In this document: one piece after another, positions 1-9,752 of the stretch | Numbering within the stretch: position 1 is the stretch's first letter | Layout of the letters: every line of letters begins with the position of its first letter | From: Cupriavidus necator N-1 | GTDB taxonomy: Bacteria > Pseudomonadota > Gammaproteobacteria > Burkholderiales > Burkholderiaceae | Direction: 5' to 3' | Length of the DNA stretch: 64,000 nt | Assembly: GCF_000219215.1 (NCBI RefSeq) | Contig: NC_015727.1 | Coordinates: 124,001-188,000 of the forward strand | The notes under the pieces: model-generated | Seen by the model: the letters and a program-made list of their open reading frames with translations, nothing else | Database searches by the model: none | Told to the model about the DNA's origin: nothing | Translations under genes and position numbers: made by a program

Positions 1-2
1 CA

Positions 3-701
3 CTGGCTGCCGCGTCAGGCGATGTGATCTCGATCATCGGATCCAGCGGCTCGGGCAAGAGCACGTTTCTGCGCTGCCTGAACTTTCTCGAGCAGCCCGA
101 TGCCGGCGACATCGTTGTAAGCGGCGAATCGATTCGCATGCATCGCGGCAAGGACGGCAAGATGTACGTCAGCGATGCTAGGCAACTGCGGCGGATTCGT
201 ACCCGGCTCGCCATGGTCTTTCAGCACTTCAACCTGTGGTCGCACATGACAGTGCTGCAGAACGTGATGGAAGCTCCGCGCCATGTGTTGGGTGTAGCGC
301 GAAAAGAAGCGGAGGAGTGGGCGGCGCATTGTCTGGACAAGGTTGGCCTGAACGCCCGTACACGCCAGGCGTATCCCGCCCACCTGTCCGGCGGCCAGCA
401 ACAGCGCGTTGCCATTGCCCGGGCGCTGGCCATGCGGCCGGACGTCCTGCTCTTCGATGAGCCGACGTCGGCGCTCGACCCGGAACTGGTCGGCGAAGTG
501 CTGAAGGTAATGCAGCAACTGGCCGCCGAGGGTCGCACGATGGTGGTGGTTACCCACGAAATGGGTTTTGCGCGCTCGGTCTCATCGCAAGTCATGTTCC
601 TGCACCGTGGCAAGGTCGAAGAGTCCGGGTCAGGAGAGAAGCTGTTTGCCAATCCCCAGTCGGACCGACTCAGGCAGTTTCTGTCGAGCAACCTCAAATA
701 G
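3..701 (+). CDS. Polar amino-acid ABC transporter ATPase (HisP/GlnQ type), 5' end outside window
   Basis: Cytoplasmic ATPase subunit of a polar amino-acid ABC importer. The reading frame is open to the left edge, so the N-terminus lies outside the window; the GTG at 24 is internal, because codons before it already give the LAAASGD stretch usual before Walker A. Visible motifs in order are Walker A (GSSGSGKST), the ABC signature (LSGGQQQR), Walker B with D-loop ([11 protein letters not shown]) and the switch histidine (VVVTHEMGF). The order and spacing match HisP/GlnQ proteins of about 250 residues, so only a short piece is missing. Permease and binding-protein genes would be expected to the left. 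The substrate cannot be read from the ATPase. The regulator and RidA-like gene that follow fit amino-acid use. Family assignment is secure. Confidence 0.95.
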   Translation: MAAASGDVISIIGSSGSGKSTFLRCLNFLEQPDAGDIVVSGESIRMHRGKDGKMYVSDARQLRRIRTRLAMVFQHFNLWSHMTVLQNVMEAPRHVLGVARKEAEEWAAHCLDKVGLNARTRQAYPAHLSGGQQQRVAIARALAMRPDVLLFDEPTSALDPELVGEVLKVMQQLAAEGRTMVVVTHEMGFARSVSSQVMFLHRGKVEESGSGEKLFANPQSDRLRQFLSSNLK

Positions 702-784
702 GCGTTTCAGGCTGCCATGGCAATTCGTCGACCGCGATTGCGGTATCTTGTTGGCGAAGTCAGTGTTGGCAAAAAGGAACAACA

Positions 785-1453
785 ATGAATCGGAAGCGGA
801 AGACCGGGAATGCAGATGTGTTAGTCAAGCGATATGCGCCGATCTCGGATGGCTTGGCCTTGCTCTTTTTCCCCTATGCTGAGGTCGTCATCCACGATAC
901 TGCCAGCAAGAAGGTGGTCTACATCGCCAACAATCTTTCGCGGCGGGAAGTGGGGGACGATTCGGCGATCGATGAACTCGATATCGACCCGGCCAAGAGG
1001 CTCTATGGCCCCTACGAGAAGGTCAATTGGGATGGACGTCGGATGCGCTCGGTGAGCGTCACGCTGGAGGACGACAAGGGGGCGATGGCCGGGGTCATGT
1101 GCGTGAACTTTAATATCGCGGTATTCGAGGAAATCGGTAATGTACTGGAACTCTTCGTACGTGGTGTCGGAGTAGCGCCTTCGCATCCTCTCGACCTGTT
1201 CAAGGATGACTGGCAGGAGCGTATCAACGTGTTTCTGCACCGATGGCTGCAAGAGCGCCAGCTTGCGATCAATTCGTTGAGCCGAGACCACAAGCGCGAA
1301 CTTGTCGAAGCGCTCTACATCGAGGGGGCCTTCAAGGGAAAGAGCGCAGCGAACTATGTGGCGAACCTGCTCGGAATGGGACGGGCAACCGTCTACAAGC
1401 ATCTCAAGGCGTTGCGGGGTGAACTGATCCCCGAACTCGAAGTTTACAAATAA
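785..1453 (+). CDS. YheO/DauR-type PAS-HTH transcriptional regulator
   Basis: Predicted DNA-binding regulator of 222 residues. Residues about 15-130 form the YheO-like PAS domain (SDGLALLFFPYAEVVIHD is typical of its start). Residues about 160-215 hold the C-terminal helix-turn-helix (NYVANLLGMGRATVYKHLK). Relatives include DauR, which controls D-arginine catabolism in Pseudomonas; the ligand here is unknown. The start is supported by AAGGAA nine bases before the ATG. It lies 83 bp after the ABC ATPase and 59 bp before the RidA-like gene, all on the plus strand, so it probably controls this amino-acid uptake and clean-up set. Confidence 0.9.
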   Translation: MNRKRKTGNADVLVKRYAPISDGLALLFFPYAEVVIHDTASKKVVYIANNLSRREVGDDSAIDELDIDPAKRLYGPYEKVNWDGRRMRSVSVTLEDDKGAMAGVMCVNFNIAVFEEIGNVLELFVRGVGVAPSHPLDLFKDDWQERINVFLHRWLQERQLAINSLSRDHKRELVEALYIEGAFKGKSAANYVANLLGMGRATVYKHLKALRGELIPELEVYK

Positions 1454-1512
1454 ATGCCAGGCGTGCCGACGAGAAGGCCTTCGCCTGGCCAGATTGAAAG
1501 GAACACTACCCT

Positions 1513-2010
1513 ATGACCACTCAGACAATCGAAATGCTCACACCCTACGAAAAACTCGCAGCAATGGGCATAGAGCTCGATCCGATACTGGTGCCGGGCG
1601 CCGCGTTCGAGATGGCGGTCCAAAGCGGCAACCTGGTGTTTGTTTCTGGCCATATCGCGCGCAGGAGCGGCGCATCGTGGCAAGGAAAGCTCGGGGCCGG
1701 CATCGGCACAGAGGAAGGCAAAGCGGCGGCGCGGGCAGCTGCCGTGGACTTGGTAGCTACTTTGCATGAATTCCTCGGAGATCTGTGCCGCGTGAAGAGG
1801 ATCGTCAAGGTCATGAGCTTGGTGAACTCCTCGACGGACTATACGGAGCAGCACGTGGTGACCAATGGCGCTTCGGAGCTGCTGCGCGAGGTGTTCGGAG
1901 AGGTCGGTCGTCACGCGCGGAGCGCGTTTGGCGTGGCACAATTGCCGCTAGGTGCTTGCGTGGAAATCGAGATGGTGGTGGAGCTCCACGATCCGAAAGT
2001 TCAGTCTTGA
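1513..2010 (+). CDS. RidA/YjgF-family protein
   Basis: A 165-residue member of the RidA/YjgF/YER057c/UK114 superfamily. Well-studied members deaminate reactive enamine or imine intermediates made by PLP enzymes; other branches have unrelated or unknown roles. Family features are the core NLVFVSGHIAR strand, the KAAARAAAVDLVATLHEFLG helix and the C-terminal VEIEMVVELHD strand. The classical RidA arginine sits in an R(S/N)xxGV context; here the matching stretch is RSAFGVAQLPLGACVEIE, so an arginine is present. The protein is longer than E. coli RidA (about 128 residues) and fits the YjgH/TdcF-like branch seen in amino-acid catabolic clusters. A Shine-Dalgarno-like GAAAGGAA precedes the ATG. Confidence 0.88.
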   Translation: MTTQTIEMLTPYEKLAAMGIELDPILVPGAAFEMAVQSGNLVFVSGHIARRSGASWQGKLGAGIGTEEGKAAARAAAVDLVATLHEFLGDLCRVKRIVKVMSLVNSSTDYTEQHVVTNGASELLREVFGEVGRHARSAFGVAQLPLGACVEIEMVVELHDPKVQS

Positions 2011-2109
2011 CTTTATCGCGGGCTAGCTGGCGAGCAACGATTCGATGTTCGCGACCATTGCTGAGTCCGAACAAACGGCCGCTTGCACTGAGCTAAGCGA
2101 GGCGAAGAA

Positions 2110-3717
2110 TCACAGGGGCGACGGCGACGGCCAAGACTCCTGTGGCGACCTTTCGCTCCGGAAGGGATAGTGATACTGGGTGTGCCCGGCAGTAGTGCAG
2201 CGCGGCACCTGTGCTTCGCGGATGGCGCGAGCGATGACTTGCACCCCCTGGTCGATGGCATTGTCGGGAACGCAGGCATAGCCCAGGAGCAACCCCTTGC
2301 GGAAGTTGTGCGCATTCTGGCTCTGATAGTAATGCGACAGCGGTCTCGCGGCAACGTCCCGGGCTTGAACCTGATGGCTGATCTCTACGTCGTCCATGTC
2401 GTCAGGGAGCAGCAAGACCAGATGGAGACCGGCATCCTGTGCGGCGACCGGCCAGTCGGGCCCAAGATGCGCAGCGATGGACTGGCGCAGCAGTCCATGG
2501 CGCTTGGCGTAAACATGCCGCACGCGGCGGATGTGCGCCGCATAGTGGCCCTCCGTCATGAAATCAGCCAATGCCGCTTGCTGGACGAGCTGTCCTTCGC
2601 GGTACAGCTCCGCCAATGCATGCATGGCACACTTCGCGATAGATCTCGGCAGCACCATGTAGCCCGTTCGCATGCCCGGAAACAGAGTTTTCGAGAACGT
2701 GCCCATGTAGATGACCCGCTCATTGTTGTCCAGTCCTTGTAGCGATGCCAGCGGACGGCCCTCGAAGCGAAACTCGCTGTCGTAATCGTCCTCAATGATC
2801 CAGCAACCCGCACGCTGTGCATAGTCAATCAGCATCAACCGGCGCGACACGCTCATCGCCATTCCCAGAGGATACTGATGGGAGGGGGTGGTAAAGACAA
2901 AGCGCGGCGCCTGACCGTTGAGGTGCGCGTCGCTGGGTGCCATGCCGTCGGCATCGACGGCGACCGGCACAACCTCAATGCCATTGCTGGTGAGCACACT
3001 GCGCGTTCCCCAGTACCCGGGGTCTTCCACCCAAGCGCGGTCTCCCGGGTCGCCCAGCAGACGAGCGACGACATCGATGGCCTGGTGAATACCCGAGGTA
3101 ATCACGATCTGCTCTGGATCGCATTGCACGGAACGTGAAAGATGGAGGTGCTCAGCAAGCGCACGCCGCAGCGCTGGATGGCCGCCGACCGTGTTGTAGC
3201 TGAGCGTCTCCGCGCCGGGGCGACGCCAGTGCCGGTTCAGTAGTCGCAACCAGATCTGGCGAGGGAAGAGCGAAACATCGGGAACACCCGCGACAAAGGC
3301 GCCCCATTGCCGGTTCGAGGCCCCCCGGTGTGCCAGCAACTGGGTGCCTCGCGCAGACAGGCTCGGGGATTGAGTTGTGAGTTGCCCATGAATACGGCCC
3401 GCGGGATCAGGTGCAGGGTGGGCGGTTCGAAGCGGGACATGCGCCACGAAAGTCCCGCGTCCCACGGTGGCGGTGACGTAGCCTTCGGCCAGTAACTGAT
3501 CGTAGGCGTTGAGGACCGTATTTCGAGAGACGCCTAGTTCCTGCCCCAATAGACGGGACGGTGGAAGCCGGCTGCCGCCCGACAGGCTTCCTTCAAGAAT
3601 CTCCCGCTTGATGAATTCATAGAGCTCCCGATGCATGCAGTCGCCAGTGCCCGCCCCAGGGGTCCAGGCGCGTTTTTGCAACAGGAGTTCGGAGAGCAGA
3701 CTAGCTTTGACGGGCAT
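2110..3717 (-). CDS. MocR/GabR-family PLP-dependent transcriptional regulator
   Basis: A 535-residue fusion of an N-terminal GntR winged helix (residues about 28-95, with GVSRNTVLNAYDQLLAEGY) and a C-terminal fold-type-I aminotransferase domain that binds PLP. The likely PLP lysine is in MGTFSKTLFPGMRTGY. This is the MocR architecture. GabR, the best-known member, senses PLP and GABA and controls gabTD; others control PLP, taurine or ectoine genes. The gene starts only 12 bp after the C45 gene, so it looks like the last member of the long minus-strand operon rather than a separate unit. A gabT gene lies in the divergent operon 20 kb away, so a GabR-like role is plausible but inferred. Confidence 0.93.
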   Translation of the reverse strand: MPVKASLLSELLLQKRAWTPGAGTGDCMHRELYEFIKREILEGSLSGGSRLPPSRLLGQELGVSRNTVLNAYDQLLAEGYVTATVGRGTFVAHVPLRTAHPAPDPAGRIHGQLTTQSPSLSARGTQLLAHRGASNRQWGAFVAGVPDVSLFPRQIWLRLLNRHWRRPGAETLSYNTVGGHPALRRALAEHLHLSRSVQCDPEQIVITSGIHQAIDVVARLLGDPGDRAWVEDPGYWGTRSVLTSNGIEVVPVAVDADGMAPSDAHLNGQAPRFVFTTPSHQYPLGMAMSVSRRLMLIDYAQRAGCWIIEDDYDSEFRFEGRPLASLQGLDNNERVIYMGTFSKTLFPGMRTGYMVLPRSIAKCAMHALAELYREGQLVQQAALADFMTEGHYAAHIRRVRHVYAKRHGLLRQSIAAHLGPDWPVAAQDAGLHLVLLLPDDMDDVEISHQVQARDVAARPLSHYYQSQNAHNFRKGLLLGYACVPDNAIDQGVQVIARAIREAQVPRCTTAGHTQYHYPFRSERSPQESWPSPSPL

Positions 3718-3729
3718 GCGGCTGTGGTC

Positions 3730-4842
3730 TCATGAGAGGAAAGGTGTTGGGATATCACGGTCACCAGTCGCGGTATCCCTAGCCCTCGTTTGGTTAGTCT
3801 TGAAATCGGCCGGCCACTGCTGGCGCGGCTCACCGGGCGCAAACGAGAAGAGGACAGTGCGCTCGCTCTCGGCGAACGTGGCCACCGACTGCATCCACGG
3901 TTCTCTCCCTGGCCATTGCATCTCGACCGCGCCGCTGCGAGGCCAGTAGGTGGCGGTATAGAGTGTTCCGTAGCCGCGTTGGTACGAGTCCTGAAGCATC
4001 GGGGGACGCGTCAGCGCCATCGCCATGTCGCGGGCACTTCCCGGCTGTGTCATGCGGCCCTCGAGCCACTGCTGGCGCTCCACGGATCGGGTCGCCTTGG
4101 CGTGCTCGGGCCATTCGACGCACTTCTGGTGGTTCGCAACGACGGCCAGCCGGTGGACTTCTGTAGCCCTGTCCGGTGCCACGAATACCGTGGCCCAGTC
4201 GCCCTGGCGATCAAGCAGCGTGATGCTGTAGGTGGTACTCACGGGCACGCGCTCGAGGAGACGGATGGCCTCGCGGGTCGTGGTGGCGACCTCCAGCACA
4301 TAGCGCAGTACCAGAGGGACCCCGAATCCCTCGCCGGATACGGTGCGCCCGCCGAAGGACAGCGAGCAGGCGAGCCCACTTTCGTTGAGGCCGTCAAGCG
4401 CCCCCCACAAGCAGTCGCTCATGGCGACGACGCGCGGGCCACGCCAGCGGGTCGCCACCCAGTCGCCTTCAAGCAGGGCGGGCGCATAGTCGTAGTTGCG
4501 CACCAGCGCCGGCTCCTCGTGGCCTGCAGGGTCCGTCCATATGGCTTGCGTGCAGCCGCCGATGTACGGCGGCGGGCACCATAAGGACAGAAAGCGCGCT
4601 TCGATGTCACCGCCGCCGGCCAGGTCCACGAGCGATTCCCATACTGAAACGAGCTCTGGCATGTGCTTGCGCAGTGCGCGGCGACAATCGAGATAGCTCG
4701 GGCGGCCAACCGTACCGGTGCGCAGGAACCAGGTGCGGTAGGCGGGCCAGTACCGGTCGAAGCGCGCTCTCCATTGGGGACCTGGCTGGTCCTCCACCCA
4801 CGCTTCGAAGCGCACCGGAATGTGAACGGCATGGAGGGTCAT
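3730..4842 (-). CDS. C45-family Ntn-hydrolase (acyl-CoA:6-APA acyltransferase-like)
   Basis: A 370-residue protein resembling peptidase family C45, the fold of fungal isopenicillin-N acyltransferase. These are autoprocessed N-terminal nucleophile hydrolases acting on amide bonds. The GGCTQAIWTD stretch holds the expected processing site, where cleavage before Cys would free the nucleophile. RNYDYAPALLEG and NESGLACSLSFGGR are further conserved-looking blocks. A longer frame upstream encodes an unlikely Ser/Pro/Arg-rich leader; ATG at 4842, four bases after the ATP-grasp stop, is the better start. It follows the ATP-grasp gene and precedes MocR. It probably hydrolyses or transfers the acyl group of an amide linked to this pathway. 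The substrate is unknown. Confidence 0.85.
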   Translation of the reverse strand: MTLHAVHIPVRFEAWVEDQPGPQWRARFDRYWPAYRTWFLRTGTVGRPSYLDCRRALRKHMPELVSVWESLVDLAGGGDIEARFLSLWCPPPYIGGCTQAIWTDPAGHEEPALVRNYDYAPALLEGDWVATRWRGPRVVAMSDCLWGALDGLNESGLACSLSFGGRTVSGEGFGVPLVLRYVLEVATTTREAIRLLERVPVSTTYSITLLDRQGDWATVFVAPDRATEVHRLAVVANHQKCVEWPEHAKATRSVERQQWLEGRMTQPGSARDMAMALTRPPMLQDSYQRGYGTLYTATYWPRSGAVEMQWPGREPWMQSVATFAESERTVLFSFAPGEPRQQWPADFKTNQTRARDTATGDRDIPTPFLS

Positions 4843-4846
4843 GACA

Positions 4847-6304
4847 TTAGAGGATCTTGAACGTGCCCGGGGCGGGGGCGGGTTCGTTGGCCGCGGGAAC
4901 GAACGGCTTGCCGGCGTAGAGCTGCTGGATCCCCCGGATCCAGTCGCGCGAGCGTACATTGAGACGGAAGTTGTCCTTCATCGCCCGGCCGCGGGTAATG
5001 AGGATGCCGAGATCGGCCCCCTGGTAGCGGTAGTCGCCCGGGCCTGAGATGCGCAGAAAGAACGCCTCGCGCTCGGAGTCGATAGCGCGCCGCTCATAAT
5101 CGAAGCGCTGGTAACCAATGGTGCCGTCGTCGGCCATCCGGTAGATTCCTGTCGGCGGCGCGCTAACGAGTTCGTCCACCTGAATTTGCGTAGACTTAAT
5201 GACGAGTTGCGACCACGAGTCGATGAATTGCGGCTGCGCCCAGCGGTCATTTATTTCCTTGACGTTGAGGTCGAAGGGCATACCCGAGAACTCGAGCAGG
5301 TGGAACAGGAACAGAGGGGCATCGGCGTAGGCGAAGGCAGCGTGGTTGGTCATCGGGCTGGCGCCGCAAATACGCGGATTCAATTCACCCAGATAGACTT
5401 CTCCCGTGTCCTGATCAACCAGGAAATCAAGGTCGAAGTAGCCGCGGTAGCCCTCCTCGAGCAACTGGTTGCCAAAGCGCTCAGCCATATCGCGCGCCTT
5501 GGCACGCACCTCCTCCGAGAACGCGCCAGGGAAGATCTCGTTGCCACACCAGCCCCCCTTGTAGGGTGTCAACTCCTGCGCGCCCACGACCTCGGTGAGG
5601 AGGGGACCAACCAGCGTACCGGACTGTGTGGCACAGGCTTCCAGAGTAGCGCCGCGACAGTTGATGCGCTTCATGACCTTGACCTCGGCCTCGCCGACGA
5701 TGTCGTCCTTGTGTTTCTCAAAGTCAGCTTCGCTGGCAATGAAGAAGGTCGTGTGGCCGGAGTCTCCGAACGCTGACTGCACCACGAGATCTGTTCCGAG
5801 ACCCGCCGCACCGGCGGCGCATAGGAGTCCCTCGTAGCTGGTGACCTTCTGGAGCGTGTTCGGTACCGATTGGACGCCAGCCTTGTTGCCGATGCGCACG
5901 GTCTCCATCTTGTTGTCGCAGCGCTGGCGCAGGGCTGCGGGCGGGAACCATACGTCCATGCCAATTTCCTTAGCCAGCGCTTCGGTCTTCTCGTCGAACA
6001 TCAGGAAGGTGGCCACCGGTCGGCCGCCGCGGCGCTCGATGAGGTCGATCACTTCCTTGTGCTGCAGCAGGTAGTTGTTAATGTCCTCAATGGACTCGAA
6101 CTCCTCATGGGGCGTCTCGCTGGGAACGAAGACGTTGGGGTGCCTGCCGTCGAAGCAGTCGATGTAGCTGATGTAGCGGAAACGGTTGACCCATCGATCT
6201 ACACCGAGCAGGTTGAAATTGGTGGCGCTGATGAAATAGATGGGACGCTCGTTGCGGTGGAACATCAACAGCATGTCGGCGATGGTGCGGATCTTCTGGC
6301 TCAT
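4847..6304 (-). CDS. ATP-grasp (biotin-carboxylase-like) ligase of unknown substrate
   Basis: About 485 residues with an ATP-grasp fold. ATP-grasp enzymes couple ATP hydrolysis to joining a carboxylate to an amine or thiol through an acyl-phosphate. Visible elements are the nucleotide-binding loop region (VVQSAFGDSGHTTFF), the metal-binding block (YFDLDFLVDQ then YLGELNPRICGASP) and the C-terminal lid. There is no biotin-attachment (MKM) motif and no carboxyltransferase gene nearby, so acetyl-CoA-carboxylase-like work is unlikely. An in-frame ATG 13 codons upstream exists; MSQKIRT at 6304 looks the more natural N-terminus. It sits between a nitrilase-superfamily gene and a C45 Ntn-hydrolase, so one amide-forming enzyme lies next to two amide-cleaving ones. 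Substrate unknown. Confidence 0.85.
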   Translation of the reverse strand: MSQKIRTIADMLLMFHRNERPIYFISATNFNLLGVDRWVNRFRYISYIDCFDGRHPNVFVPSETPHEEFESIEDINNYLLQHKEVIDLIERRGGRPVATFLMFDEKTEALAKEIGMDVWFPPAALRQRCDNKMETVRIGNKAGVQSVPNTLQKVTSYEGLLCAAGAAGLGTDLVVQSAFGDSGHTTFFIASEADFEKHKDDIVGEAEVKVMKRINCRGATLEACATQSGTLVGPLLTEVVGAQELTPYKGGWCGNEIFPGAFSEEVRAKARDMAERFGNQLLEEGYRGYFDLDFLVDQDTGEVYLGELNPRICGASPMTNHAAFAYADAPLFLFHLLEFSGMPFDLNVKEINDRWAQPQFIDSWSQLVIKSTQIQVDELVSAPPTGIYRMADDGTIGYQRFDYERRAIDSEREAFFLRISGPGDYRYQGADLGILITRGRAMKDNFRLNVRSRDWIRGIQQLYAGKPFVPAANEPAPAPGTFKIL

Positions 6305-6345
6305 AGGATTGGTTCCACGTTTCTTCTGACAACGGCAAGGCATGC

Positions 6346-7215
6346 TCAGACGGGCTTGGTCAGCGGGCCAAGGGTGTGGAGATAGCCGTTCGCCCCATTG
6401 CGCGCGTACACGGGAAACTCACACGCTCGGTCGCGGAAGCTCTTCAGCGGCTGGCCCAAGCTGCGCAGACCGCGTTCCCGTTCCCGGCGCACGCGCTGCA
6501 GGTCGATTTCGATGGCGATGATCTCATCACCCGCCTGGGACTCGTGCAGCACATATCCAGACGGATCGCAGACGATGGAGCGGCCGACGCCGCCGTCGCC
6601 GATACCGTTGATGTCGAAGAAATAGACCTGGTTGGTCACTGCCGAGGCTCGGGCGATCGCCAGTTCGACGTCGCGGTCGATCGTGTCTGTCATGGTCGGA
6701 TGAAGGATCACCTCCGCACCGAGGGCGACCAGGGACCGCGTGGTCTCGGGGAACCACATGTCGTAGCAGATCGAGACCCCGAATCGCCCAACATCCAGCA
6801 CGTCGAACACGCAGAACTCAGTGCCGCCGTCGACGCCGGCTTCATAGGGACGGAACGGGAACAGCTTGCGGCAGCGAGTCACCACATTGCCGTGCGGATC
6901 GATGACCGGCGTGGTGTTGTAGACCACGGTGCCGTCGGGTGTCGCCACAGATTCGAACATCGACCCGGGGATCAGCCACAGGCCGGTCTCGCGGGCCAGT
7001 TCGCGCAGGCGCTCTTCGGTCGGCCCTGGCAGCGCCTCAGCCTTCTCGCGGCTGGGACCGAGCGGGCACAACTCCGGGAATAGCACCATGCGCACCCAGG
7101 GGAAACGCTTGCTGATGTGCTTCATGTAGCCACCCATGCGTTCTACGTTGTCTTGTGAGGCGGAGACGTACATCTGGACGCCAGCGATGCCGAAGTTGGA
7201 GAGGGTCACTTGCAC
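6346..7215 (-). CDS. Carbon-nitrogen hydrolase (nitrilase superfamily amidase)
   Basis: A 289-residue nitrilase-superfamily enzyme that hydrolyses a C-N bond, most likely an amide or carbamoyl group. The full Glu-Lys-Cys triad is visible: E48 in LFPELCP, K117 in RCRKLFPF and C150 in SICYDMWFPE. The length fits single-domain amidases. NGIGDGGVGRS and CDPSGYVLHE match the usual C-terminal blocks. Plain nitriles are less likely, because the region after the Cys resembles aliphatic amidases or N-carbamoylputrescine amidases more than true nitrilases; that reading is inference. It lies 35 bp after the double ATPase gene and 41 bp before the ATP-grasp gene, so uptake and hydrolysis are probably linked. 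Confidence 0.92.
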   Translation of the reverse strand: MQVTLSNFGIAGVQMYVSASQDNVERMGGYMKHISKRFPWVRMVLFPELCPLGPSREKAEALPGPTEERLRELARETGLWLIPGSMFESVATPDGTVVYNTTPVIDPHGNVVTRCRKLFPFRPYEAGVDGGTEFCVFDVLDVGRFGVSICYDMWFPETTRSLVALGAEVILHPTMTDTIDRDVELAIARASAVTNQVYFFDINGIGDGGVGRSIVCDPSGYVLHESQAGDEIIAIEIDLQRVRRERERGLRSLGQPLKSFRDRACEFPVYARNGANGYLHTLGPLTKPV

Positions 7216-7250
7216 TCCTCAAGAGGGGGAGATTGTCGATAGATGGCCGT

Positions 7251-8903
7251 TCACGCGCAGGCCGCAGCAGGAGCATCGACTGGCGGCTCCCAAGTCTGTC
7301 CAGGAATGGAGCCAATAAGACGGCGGGTGTATTCGTGCTGCGGGTCGTCGAAGATGCGCGAGGGCGGGCCGGACTCCACCACGCCGCCGCGGTGCATGAC
7401 GATGACGTGGTGGCAGATCTGGGCGGCAACCCGCAGGTCGTGTGTAATGAAAATCAACGCGAGGTTTAGCTGCTTTTGCAGCCGGCCCAGCAGCTCCAGC
7501 ACCTGGGCTTGGACCGACACGTCGAGAGCTGAGACGGATTCGTCCGCGACGATGAGCTTCGGCTCAAGCGCCAGCGCACGTGCGATGCCAATGCGCTGGC
7601 GCTGGCCGCCCGAAAACTGGTTGGGGTAGCGGTCGAAGGCCGACGCCTCCAGACCCACCAACTCCAGCAGCTCTCGGGTGCGACGGTGCGCCGCGGCGAC
7701 GGGCACGCCATTAGCGACCGGCCCGTCGGAAATGATCCGGCCGACGGTGTGCCGGGGGTTCAGCGAGGCGAAAGGATCCTGGAAGATCATTTGCACGTCG
7801 CGGCGCAGAGGACGGAATTGGCGTTCACTCAGCGTGGCGAGGTTGCAGCCGTCAAACAGCAACTCTCCTCCATCGATATCTGTCAGGCGCAACAGGCACT
7901 TCCCGATGGTGGACTTGCCCGAGCCCGATTCGCCGACAATCCCTAGCGTCTCACCACGGCGAACACTGAAGCTCACGTCATTCACCGCGTGGACCACACG
8001 TTTAGGCGCGAACCAGCCGCCTCCGGTGGCGTAGGTCTTGCGCAGGTTGCGCACTGCCAGCACGGTTTCCGCCTGCGTCGACGACGTCCGCTGTGCGCGG
8101 CCGCGGGGTACGGCGCCAATAAGTCGCCGAGTGTACGGGTGCCGGGGCGCGTTGAGCACCTGCTCGGCGGGGCCAATCTCGACCAGGCGGCCCTTTTCCA
8201 TGACAGCGACGCGATCGGCAATTTCAGCCACCACGCCAAAGTCGTGGGTCACGAACATCACCCCCATGCCTTTCTCGTCCTGGATGCGGCGAATGAGCGC
8301 GAGGATCTGCGCCTGTGTCGTCACGTCCAGAGCCGTGGTCGGCTCGTCGGCGATCAGCAAGCCGGGTTCGAGCGCTAGGGCCATCGCGATGACGACGCGT
8401 TGGCGCTGGCCGCCCGACAAGCGGAACGGGTAGCTGTGGCGCAGCGTCGCAGGATCAGGCAGACCAACGAACTCGAGCAGCTCCAGTACGCGGCGTTCGC
8501 AGGCCTCGGGCTCATGACTGCGATGCACGCGCATGACTTCGGCGATCTGGTCGCCCACGGTCATCAGGGGATTCAACGCGGACAGCGGCTCCTGGAACAC
8601 CATGGCCATGTCCTTGCCCCGCATGGACAGCAGGGTGGCTTCGTCGAGCTGGAGCAGGTCACGGCCCTGGAACAGAATCCGGCCGCTTTCGGGCACGAGG
8701 CCGGGGGGAAGCAGGCCCATGATGGCGTTGGAGCTCATGGACTTGCCCGAACCCGACTCACCGACGATGCAAAGGATTTCGCCGGGGAACAGGTCAAACG
8801 AGATGTCCTTTACCGCATAGGAGCGGTCCGCACCTGGGGGCAGTGGGATGCTGAGCTGCTGGATCGACAGCAGCGGCGCCTGGGATGGATCTTTCTGGGG
8901 CAT
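7251..8903 (-). CDS. Dipeptide/oligopeptide-type ABC transporter, fused double ATPase
   Basis: A 550-residue fusion of the two ATPase subunits of a peptide/nickel-type ABC importer, as in GsiA, replacing separate DppD and DppF proteins. Domain 1 (about 10-260) has Walker [12 protein letters not shown] and signature LSGGQRQRV. Domain 2 (about 280-545) has Walker [10 protein letters not shown] and signature FSGGQRQRI. Each half carries a Walker B with D-E-P/D-E-S. Each ends in the oligopeptide-ABC C-terminal extension ([12 protein letters not shown] and [12 protein letters not shown]). It is encoded 9 bp after the DppC-like permease and completes the importer encoded by this and the three genes transcribed before it. 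Location is the inner face of the cytoplasmic membrane. Confidence 0.95.
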   Translation of the reverse strand: MPQKDPSQAPLLSIQQLSIPLPPGADRSYAVKDISFDLFPGEILCIVGESGSGKSMSSNAIMGLLPPGLVPESGRILFQGRDLLQLDEATLLSMRGKDMAMVFQEPLSALNPLMTVGDQIAEVMRVHRSHEPEACERRVLELLEFVGLPDPATLRHSYPFRLSGGQRQRVVIAMALALEPGLLIADEPTTALDVTTQAQILALIRRIQDEKGMGVMFVTHDFGVVAEIADRVAVMEKGRLVEIGPAEQVLNAPRHPYTRRLIGAVPRGRAQRTSSTQAETVLAVRNLRKTYATGGGWFAPKRVVHAVNDVSFSVRRGETLGIVGESGSGKSTIGKCLLRLTDIDGGELLFDGCNLATLSERQFRPLRRDVQMIFQDPFASLNPRHTVGRIISDGPVANGVPVAAAHRRTRELLELVGLEASAFDRYPNQFSGGQRQRIGIARALALEPKLIVADESVSALDVSVQAQVLELLGRLQKQLNLALIFITHDLRVAAQICHHVIVMHRGGVVESGPPSRIFDDPQHEYTRRLIGSIPGQTWEPPVDAPAAACA

Positions 8904-8912
8904 GGGGATCTC

Positions 8913-9752
8913 CTATTCGCCGCGCTTGCGCAGTTGCGGGTTCAGGGCATCGTTGAGGCCTTCGCCAATCAAGTTGATGGCGAGCACGGTCAGGAGGATG
9001 GCGACACCGGGCCACACGCTCATCCACCAGGCCTCGCGCAGCATGGTGCGCGAGGCGCCGATCATGAAGCCCCAGCTCATCATGTTGCGGTCGCCCAGGC
9101 CGAGAAAGGACAACGACGACTCGGTGAGGATGGCGGTGGCGACCATGAACGAAGCGGTGACGATGATGGGCGAAAGCGCGTTGGGAAGGATCTGAGTGAG
9201 GATCACGCGCAGCGGCTTCTGGCCGATCACGACGGCAGCCTGAACGAACTCGCGTTGCTTGAGGCTCAGGAACTCGGCACGCACGAGCCGCGCCACCGGC
9301 GGCCACGACACGACCGCGATGGCTCCCACAATTGTCACCAGCGAGGGGCTGAAAATGGCCACGATCACCACCGCCATCGCCAGTTGGGGGATGGTCTGGA
9401 AGAACTCGGTGAAGCGCATCAGCCCATCATCGATCCGACCGCCGCTGTAGCCAGCGACCGCGCCTATCAGGATGCCGAACACCAGGGCCACGATGGTGGA
9501 GACAACACCAACCAGCAGCGACACGCGCGCGCCGTAGAGCATGCCGGCCGTGACGTCACGGCCCAACATGTCGGTGCCGAAGGGCAGCGACGGGTCGGTG
9601 AACGGTTCCACCAGCGGCGAGGAGACCATCGTCCACGGCGACTCTTCGTAGAACAGCGAGGCGGTTCCTGCGAAGAATAGGACAGCCAGGAAGATGAATA
9701 CCCCAAACAGCGCGCCGTAGTTGCGCGAGAAGCGGCGAAGGAAGGATTTCAT
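8913..9752 (-). CDS. ABC transporter permease, DppC type
   Basis: A 279-residue inner-membrane permease of the binding-protein-dependent peptide/nickel family. It has an N-terminal hydrophobic segment (residues about 14-34), then a periplasmic stretch with FGTDMLGRDV, the hallmark of DppC/OppC proteins. Several membrane helices follow, with the EAA loop region around VLITQILPNALSPIIV. The ATG overlaps the stop of the DppB-like gene by 4 bp, so the two are translationally coupled. It pairs with the DppB-like subunit to form the channel. Substrate specificity comes from the binding protein and cannot be inferred from this subunit. Confidence 0.95.
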   Translation of the reverse strand: MKSFLRRFSRNYGALFGVFIFLAVLFFAGTASLFYEESPWTMVSSPLVEPFTDPSLPFGTDMLGRDVTAGMLYGARVSLLVGVVSTIVALVFGILIGAVAGYSGGRIDDGLMRFTEFFQTIPQLAMAVVIVAIFSPSLVTIVGAIAVVSWPPVARLVRAEFLSLKQREFVQAAVVIGQKPLRVILTQILPNALSPIIVTASFMVATAILTESSLSFLGLGDRNMMSWGFMIGASRTMLREAWWMSVWPGVAILLTVLAINLIGEGLNDALNPQLRKRGE

